Source: Aptenodytes patagonicus (Eukaryota > Chordata > Aves > Sphenisciformes > Spheniscidae). Taken from it: DNA of 64,000 nucleotides. Made by a program: the position numbers and the translations under genes. Location: NCBI RefSeq assembly GCF_965638725.1, contig NC_134953.1, positions 9,013,001-9,077,000 of the forward strand. The letters run 5' to 3'. A model generated the notes under the pieces. It was not told where the DNA came from and made no database searches. It saw only the letters and a list, made by a program, of their open reading frames with translations. Within the stretch, counting starts at the first letter, position 1, and each line of letters begins with the position of its first letter. This document shows positions 1 to 11,495 of this stretch, piece after piece.

Positions 1-3000
1 CCTCTTTTTTTTTGAGTCAGTAGTAGCAGGACTGTTCCTATAGTCACTGAAACTTTTTCTCTTCCTCACCTTCCACTCAGATGACCCATGTCTGTTTCAA
101 CTGTATGAGGCCTGCATATTTTTTCTTGCTGCTTCTTGAATCTTTACTGCTACAAAAATTCCTGTATACGCTGTGGGCTCGCCTTCATGGACTAAGTACT
201 CAGCAGTGCTCCTCCTCCCTCTCACTTGTGCTGGATGGACTCACATGGGGATGGGTCCCCACAAATATCATTCCCAAAGGGCACGTGCACTTCCAAGGCA
301 GTGCTGAAAGCTGCAGGCAAGTCCCAAATGTCGCTTGTCCTCTGCTCCTGTCCCTAAACCTGTTCCAGAAGCAACTCACGTGGACAGGGTTGCACGCAAG
401 TCCAGTGTGTGCAGGACATTGTTGACTGTTGGCCTGTGCTGGCATTTGGAGAAGTTATGCAGGAAACTTGAATTCTGAATGTTGTTATTGCTGGGCCTTG
501 CATTTGTACTGGCCTAAGGCTAGAGGAACCATGTGTTGTGTGTTTGAATAAAACATTATGCTAAAATGGTGGGATGGTAGACTTCTGGCAACCAGAAACC
601 ATTGAGAATAAGTATCCTTTTCACTTAATACAACACTTGCTATTGTACTGGCTATAAACTTTGTAACTAACAAAGTTTTAGCTGGGAGAAAGGCATTGCA
701 AACACAAGAGGCCAGATTCTAGTCTCTGGCAATTAGATAAATTTCTGCGAGGTTTGGCCTGTTAGCAGGTGGACAGCGACAAACAAGTACATATAAATTT
801 AATGCACAAGGTGTCCATGGTGTCTGTAAGAAGGCTGTATCTCTAAATCAGCTGTGTGGGAATCATAGCTCAAAACTGTGTCCATCACAATGTTTTATAT
901 ACAGAAAAGAACAAACATCACTCATAGTAAAGCAGGTCTGCTGTCAGTGGTATTGGACAGTTACATGTGCCCCCAAAACTGGTGATCCAGGCAGCCACCT
1001 TTGTCATCTCAGTCTCGGTAAATATGCTTTAGAAAACACTGAAGAAACTGTTTCAGTTACCAAGAAGTGCAGACCATCCCAAGAGAACAAGAAGATTATA
1101 CCCTCTACACAAAAGGATGAAGATATAGATTGAAATAAATAGGCAGTATTTAGGTTTAGAGAGCGTCTAAGTTGTTGACAAAAAAATATGGGCATGATAT
1201 GAAGCTATCCTCAAAGCAACCTGTTGTAGCAAGAGAAATGGTATCACATGGGAGCTCCAAAAGTTTTGTGTGTGCCTGTGAAACTTCTGATTTTCACTCT
1301 GTAATGGTATTTCTAGTGACATGCAATACAAATAAGTTTTTAACTCCTCTGTTCCCCCCTGCTGAAGGGAAGCGTGAGCTAGGAATAGGATTTTCAAGTC
1401 CTCAGCTGGCATCATTCGTTTGTCAGATGAATTACCCCAGCTCCTGGGCCGACACCATCCCAGTCCTGGCTTGGGGGCCATCCAGTGGAGTCAGGGACAG
1501 TCCGCACTGTGCTTTCACCTACCTCCATGCCTGCCTAGGAGCAGAGACAGATGCCAAAGCTGAGACAGATGTTAGTTCTGCGGATTTTATTTACAGCCAG
1601 CAGGTGTGATTTCCACAGGGAGCTTGCTCTTCCCTTGGGAATGACAGCCCAGTGCTACAGCTGCGTGGGATCACAGAGTGCAGATCCTCTTCCAGACACA
1701 CGCGGAGCCAAAAGCTGAATGAAGTTTGGCCCATAATTGTAACAACAACATTTATTTTCTCATGTAAACATAAAATGCTTTGTCACTCTTTCTCTGACCT
1801 GCCCAATAGCCTATCCTTCTTTGCCATAGGGAGCTCACTTTAAGTTAGTTGTCTCTGGATCCTTGGCCTTTACATATTCTGACTTTTTTTTCTCTTGGAA
1901 TACATATGTAAAAATGCCTATCATCTATCCTTGCACAGTTTATGGTATCTTTCTGCTTTTGTTCCCGTTTATGGGACTGTAGTTCATACATACACATAGG
2001 CTACGCACCATCCAGTTGCATGTACACATGCACACCTCAGCATGAGTCACCTTATCCACATCTTCGTGACTAGAAACACAGTTCTGCTTCATGCATTTGC
2101 ACGCACTTCTGTGATTTGCAAGTATTCAAGAAACAAACAGCCACGAGCTACCATCTTATTCTGCTGCTGTGATGTATTTTTTGCTAGTTCTTTTCAAATG
2201 TAACATAGGGGCATTAAACATGGAAATAATACCTTCCTCTGCAGTATAAAAATTCCTTTAGATATTTTGAGGGCTTCTGAATGTGCAAATATTTGTGTTT
2301 CTACACAGTCAGGTGTATTTGCTGCCTGCCCTTCAAAGGCAGGAAGTCTGTGTCACTGCAGACTCAGTGTGGTGGATTCTTAATGGGGATCCCAACCCAA
2401 ACTGACAGATCTTGGGTGTAATTTTTTTAACCTGTCAAGAACCATCTTTTTTTCTTTTTCATTTTATTTTTATTAACAAGATACAAGGAACAAAGTACAC
2501 TCAGAAGGAGGCACAGAAAGCAGTAACATTCGCAGCCACTCCACAGAAAAGTGTTGCAGGAGCATAACAAAGGTTTAGTGAGTTTTTAATTGTGAATGGC
2601 ACTCGGTGCTGAAGGCACAGTTTTGGGGAGAAATCTGGTGCGAGCTGCACACTGAATTCAGAGTGGCACCACTGCATTACCTTCACCCAGCATCACGATC
2701 AATAGGAAAGCATCTGTATCTGTTCACGTTGGAGGAGCGACCTGAATTCTGCCTTTCCGTGGCAGCTGCACTCCTGTGAGGTCGTGCGAGAGTCACCGTC
2801 CCGCTCTCCGCCTCATTTCTCTTATTAGAAAACATGATTTACTTCACTTATTCCCACAGGTTTTGTGGCTGTTAATGGGGAGCGTAAATCACTGTTTTAC
2901 TGTTGCTCTGGCTGGGAGATCAGGCCCATCTTTCTCACTGCGCGTTCTCTGTTCATCACACACAGGGAGAACTGAACCCTGGAGAAACTGGAGAGTCCAG

Positions 3001-6000
3001 CTACTGGGTGGAGGCCTCGCTGCGGTTCCCAAATACCCTCTTGCTGCGCTTGTTGGCTCAGGCTGTGTTTGTAAACACTCACAGGCCCTCTCCTTTGGAT
3101 TGTTCTTTGGAGCTAGATTTTCTTTTGATGTTAAACAGGATGTGTGTGTTAGTTAATTTATTTTACTCAGGGTAGGAAATTGCTGCCAATGTTCTTTGAA
3201 GAGTCCTGTGAGCCGTCTCTCCCCTCACATAAACATTCAGGCAATTTTGGTTAAAGTGTTTATTTTTTTTAACTGTGCATAAATGTTAATCTGGCTGTTT
3301 TACAGCAGAGAGGTTTTACAGGCTCCTATAAAAATGTCAAGGTCACGTTTAAACAGTTTAAACTGAGGAGATGAAGCACTGGACCAAGAGGATTCAGAGA
3401 TGAAAAAATGAAAACCAGTATTTTCTGCTAGCAGGTGTTATTTGAGACTTTAGTGCTGGTGAAAGTGACGGTGAAATACTTTGGAGACTGATTGCTTCTG
3501 CATCTACTCCTTTGTACTTGTACTGTGGACAATTGTTAGTGAAAATACACCCTTCTTGCCTTAGTCCTAAGTTGAAAGGACTTCTGGCTGGTGATGGCAG
3601 GAGAGCGCAGGCTCTGTAAGCATTGACTTCGTGAGGCTGCTGGGAGGGTCCAGTTCATGCCAATCACAGCAGTGACGTTTGTCATGTGGAGGTATACTAC
3701 TTCATGGTTTATAACGGTCCAGGAGGCTGTGATGATTAACTGTTGCTTGTGAGGTCTCCCAGATTCAGAGCAATCTCTCGGGAGAAAAAGGATTGAGAAT
3801 CCCAGTGCTGGATGATTCTGTCATTTTGCGTATTATAATGCTGCACTCCCACCCGGGTAAGGAGCACAGGATGCTTCTTTTCAAAACCCAAAACTTTCAA
3901 ACTGCAAGTCTGACAAAAATAATCAAGCTTTCTGGAATGCTATTAAGTTACATTTAAGTTGGAAGAAAGCAAAACCCTGTATTTTTTTAATAACTTTCTC
4001 TTTTTGTGATAGCATTTGTGATAGCATGGTCTTGGTTTGATGTTTAATCGGTAGGGTGTTTTGATTTGAGAGCTGATGCAGTTCAAACTGATCAGTCTAT
4101 CACATGCTACCAGACGTGCACAGTATTTTACCAAACAAGACCAGACAGATGCCTTGTTCTGAAGGGATTGCAGTTTGAGACTGATCATTGAAGATACTGT
4201 ATGACAGCAGATTCCCCAAGGGAATGATTTGGTCTCTTCATAATCTCAAGTGTCTGCGTACACTTCAGTGTAGGTTTGGTGTCTAGCACTCTTGTTCTAG
4301 GACAACAATCCACAGCCATTTAAATCAAGACCTAACTGAGAACGTAATGGAAAAAGTTTAGTATCTCTCCGAGGACTGTGCCATAAATTCAACTGAGATG
4401 ACAAGAGGAAGGAATTGCAAGATGGATAGTGTGAGATACATGAATTCAACTTTGAGCTGAATTCAAACAGAGCTAGTAATGGCCAAATGTTATGATGACT
4501 TTGGTGGTGAGAGTTAAATTGGAGGTTTTCCCAGTGAGCTGTGCTCCATTTTAAAAAGCAAAGAAACAAAATTTGTTGTAGCTGGCACTAAATGGAAGTC
4601 TCTTTTTTAGCAGTAGCAATAGATGGCAATGACTGATCCACAGAAACCAAACTGCTCATTTCTCATTCCTTTTGGTTATGGGTGACCCACAGCGATGAGA
4701 GAGTTGCTTGTGCATATTCTTCTCAACACTGTGAAAGACAGCATTCAGCTCATGAGGACTGTCCATCCGTTATCTTTTTTGCAGGATTAGCCTTCCCCTG
4801 GATAGAGACCTTATTTAAACATGAGGGAGACCCCACCCCAGGATGCGGCATTAGTTTTCAGTATTCATTCAATAATCAGTAATGTATAATACCATACAAT
4901 ATTTTAAGTTGATGGAGATATCTGGGATATAGGGAGAAATCTGTGTTCATCCTTTACGTAACAGTCATTGAGTCATGCAATCTTGTTTAAACAAACAGTG
5001 TGAACCTTAAAATAGCCCCTGGACATTCCACCAAGATGGCCATATTCTAATGAACGTTCAAGATGTTTCTCCACTATTGTATACCCACACAGTAACCCTT
5101 CAGTGACAGCAGAGCCGTCTAGAGACAGTAGTAAGCTACACTCGGCACTGGGCACGCGGATCTGTTCACTTGCTCTGGTGAAGCAGAAAATCTGCTTCTC
5201 TGTCATCCACCCACCGAGGGAGGCAATAGACATGAAACATTTTGAGGCTAAGCTCATCTGAGGGTGATTTTAACATACCAGTTATTGTTACTGGATAATT
5301 ATTAGAGGAATTCATGGAACATGACCTTGTTGCCATATAAATGGTGGGAAACCCTGCTCTTCACCTGATTAACAATTGACATTGGCCAGTTTCAAGAAGA
5401 TAGGAATGAAAACTTGAAATTCTTTTAATGCAATATTATTAATATTGCTATAGATACACAACTAGAGAAAATTGTTCTTACTGCTCAGAACATTTGTCTG
5501 ATTTCCGTAACTGTTTTCTATAGAGTCCTATTGATACATTTCAAAGGATGGTTTAGGCATGATAAAAGCATACTTTGTGGAACTGATCAATTAAGAGAGC
5601 AGCCAGTAGACATTGCAGCCCAGCATTCAGAAATTGTTTAGCGGTGTCTCTATAGCAAAGAGAGGGGGCTGGAAAGACTGCTCTTCTGGAGCTCACTCAG
5701 CTTCTAACCTAGAGCTCAGGCTAGTATTGGATGGACTTGGATTTTCATGAGATGAGAGAGAGAAAATCAGGCTGCTGCAGCACCTTCTGTATGGGTCTGT
5801 GGGTGAAGTTACTCAGCTCTTCAAGATTGTCCACGTGTTCTCTTCCACCAGGCTTTGCCTACATCATGTGTCTTTGTGCAGGAATCCTGAACAGACTGAA
5901 ATTGGTCAATAAACCTGGTATTGATCCCTCACTAAAGGTAGGATAAGGCTCCAGAGAAAAGACTGTGTGGAGTGAGCTTATGGCAGCTAAATGAGCTGAA

Positions 6001-6080
6001 CATGTACCGAACGCTTCCCTTTCCTAGTTGGGGACCTAACCTGTGCTTCCGAAACCCAAAATCTCAAGCACTTCAAGCTG
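1..6080. other. Upstream non-coding sequence, distal part
   Basis: AT-leaning sequence with no protein family I recognise on either strand. Open frames here are at most about 126 codons, unspliced and of chance-like composition. Small simple-sequence items occur, for example a T-rich stretch near 2427-2475 and a perfect 11-bp word repeated in a 12-nt tandem at 4005-4028 (TGTGATAGCAT). In mammals the neighbour upstream of CAMK2G is PLAU, transcribed divergently; I looked for PLAU-like exons on the minus strand and saw none, so that gene, if syntenic, lies outside the window. The stretch is best read as intergenic; distal regulatory elements cannot be excluded. Confidence 0.6.
4005..4028. repeat. 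Two-copy 12-nt tandem repeat
   Basis: The 12-mer TGTGATAGCATT is followed directly by TGTGATAGCATG. It is a small local duplication with no evident function. Confidence 0.7.
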
Positions 6081-6099
6081 AGAGGAAAATACCTCACGT

Positions 6100-6330
6100 C
6101 TAGGTGGCTTGCAGAAGTCCCAGTGAAAGGCATGTGTCCCCATGAGTCACTGGGGGAGCTGGGGAGCCAGGCAGGCAGGCTGCCAGCGGGTACACAGGGC
6201 CTGCCCGGGGGCACCCAGGCACTGAGACCCTGCCAGACCGCAGCCGCCCCCTCCTTTGTCTGAACTCCCCTGGGAGCAGTGACCCGCAGCGCTGGAGAGC
6301 AGAGATGTATAGAACAAGGCTGGCCATTTG
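6100..6330. other. Short GC-rich block in AT-rich upstream DNA
   Basis: About 230 bp is clearly richer in G and C than its flanks, with runs such as GGGGGAGCTGGGGAGC and CCTGCCCGGGGGC, but only a handful of CpGs, so it is not a classic CpG island. Frames on the minus strand of 75-100 codons cross it but look like chance frames. It could be a distal regulatory element, a degraded repeat or an unrecognised exon; nothing in the sequence decides. Confidence 0.4.
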
Positions 6331-9300
6331 GACATACCTACTGACCCCGTCTCATAACAGGAGAGAGCATTCAGTGACATTAAAATAGAACAAATTTGCA
6401 ACAATATCAGGTTATATATTTTATGAGCCATATAATTAACATGCGACACTCAGTGCCATGGGATATTATGGACTTAAATAGCTTAGTAAGTATCAAAAAG
6501 GATTAGGCATTGACATGAAACAGAATAGCATATGCACTGACACAAGCTAGGATCAAAATTACAAGGGCTACCAATCCTTGTGCTTCAGGGCATATTTTGA
6601 TCATCAGCTTGGGGTCAGGAGAAAAGCCACTCTAATCAGTGGTGTGCAGTATGCACGTAGGTTATAGTTATACGGATCTCTATTGGCCAGTTTTGATTCC
6701 TTTCCCTTCTCCTTCTCTGTCTTCCTTTCATCCCCTCCTGTTCCCCCTCCCTCACATTTATCATCTGGAATAGGTCCCTACTGAAGACAAGACACTAAAC
6801 GAGATGGATGGCTGAATAGTCCGTACTAATAGGGTAATTTAATGTTTGCTTCTCTCCAGAACTCTAACATTTATTTCAAATATAAATTTTATATACACTC
6901 ACTAAAAAGCTCCTCTCTTTCCAACCTTCCTTCTATGCATGCTACTTTTTATCAGCTACACCTACAAATCCACTTAGACTTATTTGAATCATGATTTTTC
7001 AGAGGTAACAAATGAACCTGAGTTTGGGAGAAGGAAGAGAACAACCAGGCACATTAAAGGAACCTGATTTTTCTGGTAGATACTCAACAATTGCTTAGGA
7101 CAAATTTTTTTTGAGAGATCTTGTATAGCCAGCATGAATAATCTCTTATGAAAATAAGGGTTTTTTTTTCTGTGTACATGACTGAGTCTCTGGACAGTCA
7201 TGATAAAATGATGCTCGATTTAGGTAACTCTTTGCATTTTTCTTTGTGGCGTCTGAAGCAAAATAATTGTTAAGAATTTTAACACTTTCCTCACTTTCAC
7301 TTGCCAAAAAATTCCTCTTTTTAAGATGATGCAGTATTTCACACAATTCTAGGGGTTTGGGTGTTTTGTTTTGTATTTTCATTTGTTACTATACTGAAGT
7401 AGTGCCAGGAAGCCCCACATAAGAGCAGGGCAGGTTGAATTTTATGTCCTGTAAATGCCTTATACACTATAATAGACAGACTGGACAGCAGAGGCATAGA
7501 GAAGAAAAATTACTTGATTCTTTGTGGGACCCCAAGTTTATGGCAGAAAAACAGAGAATGTCTACCTAAAAAACATGCCTACTCGTTCCGTTTGTTGCTT
7601 CTTTCTTTTTTGCTTCTTTCCTTCACCCTCCCAGACTGATTTCTAACTCCACCTATTCTTACCCTTCCCAGGTCCTTTATTTTTGCTAACGCACTCTCTT
7701 CCTATCTGGCACTAAGCAGCGCTGCTCCGCTCGGCACATTGATACATGCTGCTCTTTGTCTTACTCAACCTTGCTGGAAAGACGCTACCATGCAGCTTCT
7801 CCGGCATCCTTCCCATTTTCCACAGTGGGTTGAATTCCCATTAGTTTCTGTGAACTCATTCTGTAGTCCTTCACTCTGCTTCCCAACCTTTTGTGTTGTT
7901 GCCTTCCCACAGACATTCTTCAGCGTGCCAAAGCTGACCTTAGGCTCCATGGACAGATGGGGCCTGATCCAAAGTCCATTAACATCAGAGGAAATGTCCA
8001 TTTACGCCCATGGGCTTTGCATTAAATCCTCTGCATTTCACTTACTTTCTTTAGTGCCTCTTACTCAGCTCCAGTTATTAAAATCAGATTAATCCCTGAC
8101 AGTTCAGGGTACTGTATAAGCCAACCTGTGCTACTTCAAAAGATAAGAGACCAGAACTGCTACTCTGCTAATGTGAATTTTGCAGCTGGCTAATACTAAA
8201 AGCAAGGCATTACTTCCTGATTTCATTCCTGCATAACAGGTCAGAATCTCACTGTTCATTAGCTGAGTCTCCCGTTACTAGCGCACAGGCTCTCTCAAAA
8301 CCATTTCTTACTGTTCAGATATTTTCTGGTCCCTACAGCATTATTCTGCCCAGGCACCGTTCAAGATTCACCTCTGTTTGCAGTTTTACTCTCGGTATAA
8401 GTAGACTGCTATGTCAGCCAGAACATCAATATTTCTTTCTGTTGACACAATACTCCCTTACCCATATTGCCACCCCTCCTCCTGCTTCATTTTGTCTACA
8501 TTCCTTTTGAAAACTCTACTCCCATAATTTAGTCTCCCACTCAGTACTTGGTTTAATCAAGTCTGTCACTCAATTTATATCCCACTTCTCGCTTAACACA
8601 AGTTTCTCGGTTAGCAATCTGTTTCTGTAGCACTTGCTATGCATAACACATGGTTAGCTTTTCTTTCCACACTTGCTTCTCTGTTCCCTTTCTGATTTCC
8701 AGACCTCACTTTTCCTTGTAACGCTTGAAGATGAGAAACTTCCTCTTCTGTCTCCCTTTTTTTATGTTCCTCATGTATTTTTATGAGACCACTGCAATCA
8801 GGGCTTCTTAAATATCATGGGGTGCTTTGTACTGGACGCAGAACAGGCTTTGAGTCCCGTTAAAACAGTTTTCAACTGCAGAATCTCATTCAGTTTAATA
8901 CATAGCTTCGGGTAAACCTCTCCTGTTGCTGTATTTCTTTGTCGTGGCTTGTACCCCTTTCCATCTTCATCATCTTTCCTCGGTTTGTAGGAACACAGGA
9001 CAAACGCACAGAAGTTCAGATTCTCTCCCTCCGGCTGCTCATTCAGCACAGTGTGCTAAAATCTGGTCTTATACATCCACCCTCAGTTTTTGCGTTGAGG
9101 AACAAAGAGCAGAACAGGGTCATGTTCCAGTTGCTCCGTACATTTTAACATAGGGAACTGGGTTGCAAATACCTTGACTACATGGCCTACTGCAACCACA
9201 GCACAAACTTAACAGCTCACCTTTCCTGCACAGAGAGCATGCAACTTCATTTTGGATGGTGGAAGCGCACTGCAGGTTGTGTATCAGCAACATTGCCCAC

Positions 9301-10299
9301 CACCGCATCCAAAATCTCCCACCTGAGTTTCCTGCTATCAGTCGATTCCCCCGGTAAGGACCACAGGTTGTCAGACTGCTTTCCTCCTCATCTGCAGCTC
9401 TTGTAGCTGTCAGAGAAACTGGTGGACCACTGAATGGGGCTGTTGGAGCCGTTTTAGCTCAGCAGGAGGCAGATTCACTGATCTGCACCTGTTGGAAAGA
9501 TCATTTGTTGGTTCTCTGAATTATTTTGCTGGGTCAGCAGGTTTCCAGGTTTAAATGCTGGCATGGTGTAAGACGCAGAATGCTGTTGTTTCATAATCAC
9601 CTTCTAGAAGCATTGCTTTGTTGTAATGCTACTGTTACATTGTCCTACTTTTGCTATCTACTTTCTGCATAGGCTGGGTGAATTTTGCCCACTGCATTAC
9701 TTAGGTGTAGACTTTGCAGCAGCGGGCTGGCTGCATTTAACCTGGAGATGGGGAGCGGGGGAGATAGGCTGGTGGCTGCTGTCACTGCTTTTCATGTGAT
9801 TGAGTAACACGACAATTTCCTAGTCCAGTCACAGAGCAGTAATGCATGGTACTTACACAGTACTTTTCGTTTTCAGATCAGTTTAATACTGCTCCTGGCT
9901 TATGGTACGCTCATCTCTCTCTCTGTATGTTCTTAACACAGTTCATGCTCCCAGTCACGCAGGAGAGGCCAGAGCAGTCCTTCCCTCTCTGGCGGATCAG
10001 TGACTGCCCTATATAAATCTGCATATTAAGCAGATTTGGCAATTGTTCAGGCAGAGACTCACGTAAGTAAGAGGTGAAAATAAATTTGCTTATAAAGGCA
10101 CTGCAGACAGCACTCTCAGATGGTATGCTATTAGAGACAGAACAGAGGCTGGTTTGTTTTCCTTTGCAGTTGGAGACTGATGATTCCGGTTTGTCTTCTG
10201 CATCCAAGTCCCATCACCATAAACCATACGTGTGTGCGAATGCCGGGTCTCAATTCTTTTGCAGTTTCAAGACATTTCGCGTGTTACCACTCTATGATG
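6331..10299. other. Upstream non-coding sequence, proximal part
   Basis: AT-rich DNA with pyrimidine-rich stretches on the + strand (about 6700-6760 and 7600-7680) and no recognisable exon, RNA gene or transposon. CpG is scarce until about 10,300, where composition changes sharply at the edge of the CAMK2G promoter island. Confidence 0.6.
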
Positions 10300-10536
10300 G
10301 TTCATTTCCGCGGGGACTCTCGCAGGCACCCCCCAAGGTCGGGCAGCCCGACGGCGCTGCCCGCTCCGGAGCGCGCCGGGCCCAACTTTGAGGTGGATCA
10401 GGAGGACCTGGGGCTCGGCTTCCCCCTCCCGCGGGGGGCAACGCGGCGTGCCGGGTCCCCTGCGCTGGGCGGCGGCCTCAGGCTGCGGCCAGGGCGGGCG
10501 GCAGCGGCCGGGAGCTGCCTCTTCTTCCTCCCCGCG

Positions 10537-10567
10537 CCTCCTCCTCCTCCTCCTCCTCCTCCCCCCC
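10537..10567. repeat. (CCT)8 followed by C7
   Basis: Eight perfect CCT units (10537-10560) run into seven C residues (10561-10567), giving a homopyrimidine tract on the + strand inside the promoter island. Its complement is G-rich (AGG repeats). Confidence 0.95.
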
Positions 10568-10666
10568 GCCCGCCGGAGCACGCACCGAGCGGCAGGGAGA
10601 GAGCCGGGCGGCTGCTGCCTGCGGGGCGGCAGTTCTCAGGGGCCGGGTCGCCCGGCACTAGTCCCC

Positions 10667-10674
10667 TGACGTGC
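10667..10674 (+). promoter_or_regulatory. CRE-like half site TGACGTGC
   Basis: TGACGTGC matches the TGACG half of the cAMP response element bound by CREB/ATF factors. It lies about 760 bp before the start codon and 22 bp before the pentanucleotide tract. A single short match in a GC-rich island may be coincidence; no occupancy is implied. Confidence 0.35.
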
Positions 10675-10695
10675 GCCCGGGGGAGGGCGGCTTGG

Positions 10696-10796
10696 CTTCC
10701 CTTCCCTTCCCTTCCCTTCCCTTCCCTTCCCTTCCCTTCCCTTCCCTTCCCTTCCCTTCCCTTCCCTTCCCTTCCCTTCCCTTCCCTTCCCTTCCC
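10696..10796. repeat. Pure (CTTCC)20 pentanucleotide microsatellite
   Basis: Twenty perfect CTTCC units plus one C, without interruption, lie inside the CpG island about 630 bp upstream of the CAMK2G start codon. On the minus strand the unit reads GGGAA (cyclically AAGGG): runs of three G separated by two A, so that strand has many overlapping G-quadruplex registers, and the homopurine-homopyrimidine mirror symmetry also favours triplex (H-DNA). Purity and length predict length polymorphism. The tract translates as a repeating LPFPS peptide in all + frames, which explains the long spurious open frames across it. Confidence 0.98.
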
Positions 10797-10965
10797 TCCC
10801 GCTGCACGCAGGAAGTTTATCCGGCCGCGGCTCTCCCCGCCCCGGGCGCTGCGGCCCCGGCCCGGCGCCCCCGCGGGGGGGAAGTAAGAGAAGCACCCCC
10901 CGGTGCGCCTGGCCCGGGGTCTCCTCCCGGCCCCGCAGCCTCCCAGCCGCTTGCGGAGCGGAGCC

Positions 10966-10981
10966 GGGGTGGGTGGGGGGG
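10966..10981 (+). promoter_or_regulatory. G-quadruplex motif in promoter island
   Basis: GGGGTGGGTGGGGGGG has runs of four, three and seven G separated by single T residues, so four G-triplets with very short loops are available. Such motifs in promoter islands are often nucleosome-poor and bound by Sp/KLF factors. Function here is inferred only from sequence. Confidence 0.6.
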
Positions 10982-11015
10982 CGAGCCCGCCGCAGTCTAC
11001 CCGCCCTCCGTGCGC

Positions 11016-11027
11016 GGGGGCGGGGGC
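11016..11027 (+). promoter_or_regulatory. GC box cluster (Sp/KLF type)
   Basis: GGGGGCGGGGGC contains the GGGGCGGGG core recognised by Sp1/KLF zinc-finger factors, about 410 bp before the start codon. A further GGGGCGG is at 11173-11179. These are expected in a TATA-less CpG-island promoter. Confidence 0.55.
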
Positions 11028-11394
11028 GCTGACTGCAGCGCCCGCTCCGGCGGCCGCGGGCGGGGGGAGGCGGCCGCGCCCCGGCTGCAGCCCCCCGCGC
11101 GGGCGGCGGCGCTGCGGGCGCCCCGGGAGCGCCCCCGGCGGCCACACCCCGCGGCGGGCCGGGGCCGGCGGAGGGGCGGAGGGAGGGGGCCGGCGCGGGG
11201 TGTCTCCGAGCCAGTTCTCGCGGTGCTGGCCAGGCTCAGCCTCCTTCCCCTCCCCGGCGAGCGGTGACTGTGCACGGCGGAGCGGGGAGCGCCGAGCCGG
11301 GCGCGGGGGGAGCCCGCGCCGCCCCGCCGAGCCAGGAGGGAGGCCGCCGAGCAGCGCGCCCGTCCGTCCCGGCCCGTCCCGGCCGCCCTGCCTC

Positions 11395-11412
11395 ATGCCC
11401 CAGCGGCGCTGA
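11395..11412 (+). promoter_or_regulatory. Minimal upstream ORF (Met-Pro-Gln-Arg-Arg-stop)
   Basis: The only ATG I find in the CpG island upstream of the CAMK2G start is at 11395. It opens a five-codon frame, MPQRR, that ends at TGA 11410-11412, just 18 nt before the main ATG and in the same frame. Context of this ATG is weak (C at -3, C at +4), so leaky scanning to the main start is expected. If the transcription start lies upstream of 11395, this uORF would be in the mature leader. The same TGA is the in-frame stop showing that the kinase frame cannot extend further upstream in this exon. Confidence 0.6.
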
Positions 11413-11430
11413 GCCTCCCGCAGCCCGAAC

Positions 11431-11495
11431 ATGGCCACCACGGCAACGTGCACCCGCTTCACCGACGAGTACCAGCTCTACGAGGAGCTCGGCAA
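11431..11495 (+). CDS. CAMK2G: CaM kinase II gamma, coding exon 1
   Basis: This exon encodes residues 1-21 and two bases of codon 22 of calcium/calmodulin-dependent protein kinase II gamma, a multifunctional Ser/Thr kinase that assembles into multimeric holoenzymes and decodes calcium signals in the cytoplasm. The peptide begins [20 protein letters not shown] and runs into G-K, the first part of the glycine-rich ATP loop; this N-terminus is shared by the CaMKII family. The start is supported by a good Kozak context (A at -3, G at +4) and an in-frame TGA at 11410. The exon ends GGCAA, followed by donor GTACGG, giving a phase-2 junction. The length of 65 coding nt and the phase join perfectly to exon 2 at 13356. 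It lies within the CpG island. The rest of the gene (remaining kinase domain, calmodulin-binding regulatory segment, variable linker, association domain) is beyond the window. Confidence 0.96.

Noticed and set aside
1..10299. PLAU (urokinase) exons on the minus strand, expected from mammalian gene order
   Set aside because: No serine protease, kringle or EGF-like coding segment could be recognised in any frame; synteny alone is not evidence.
10180..10887. 235-codon + strand frame across the CpG island
   Set aside because: The sequence is Pro/Ser/Arg-rich low complexity including the LPFPS repeat from the CTTCC tract; it lies upstream of the well-supported kinase start and is not in a recognisable family.
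10398..11462. 354-codon open frame antisense to the CAMK2G promoter and exon 1
   Set aside because: It is a product of extreme GC content (few stop codons) and the pentanucleotide repeat, which contributes a repeating Gly-Lys-Glu-type peptide. It has low-complexity Arg/Gly/Pro composition, no domain, and overlaps similarly long frames on both strands.
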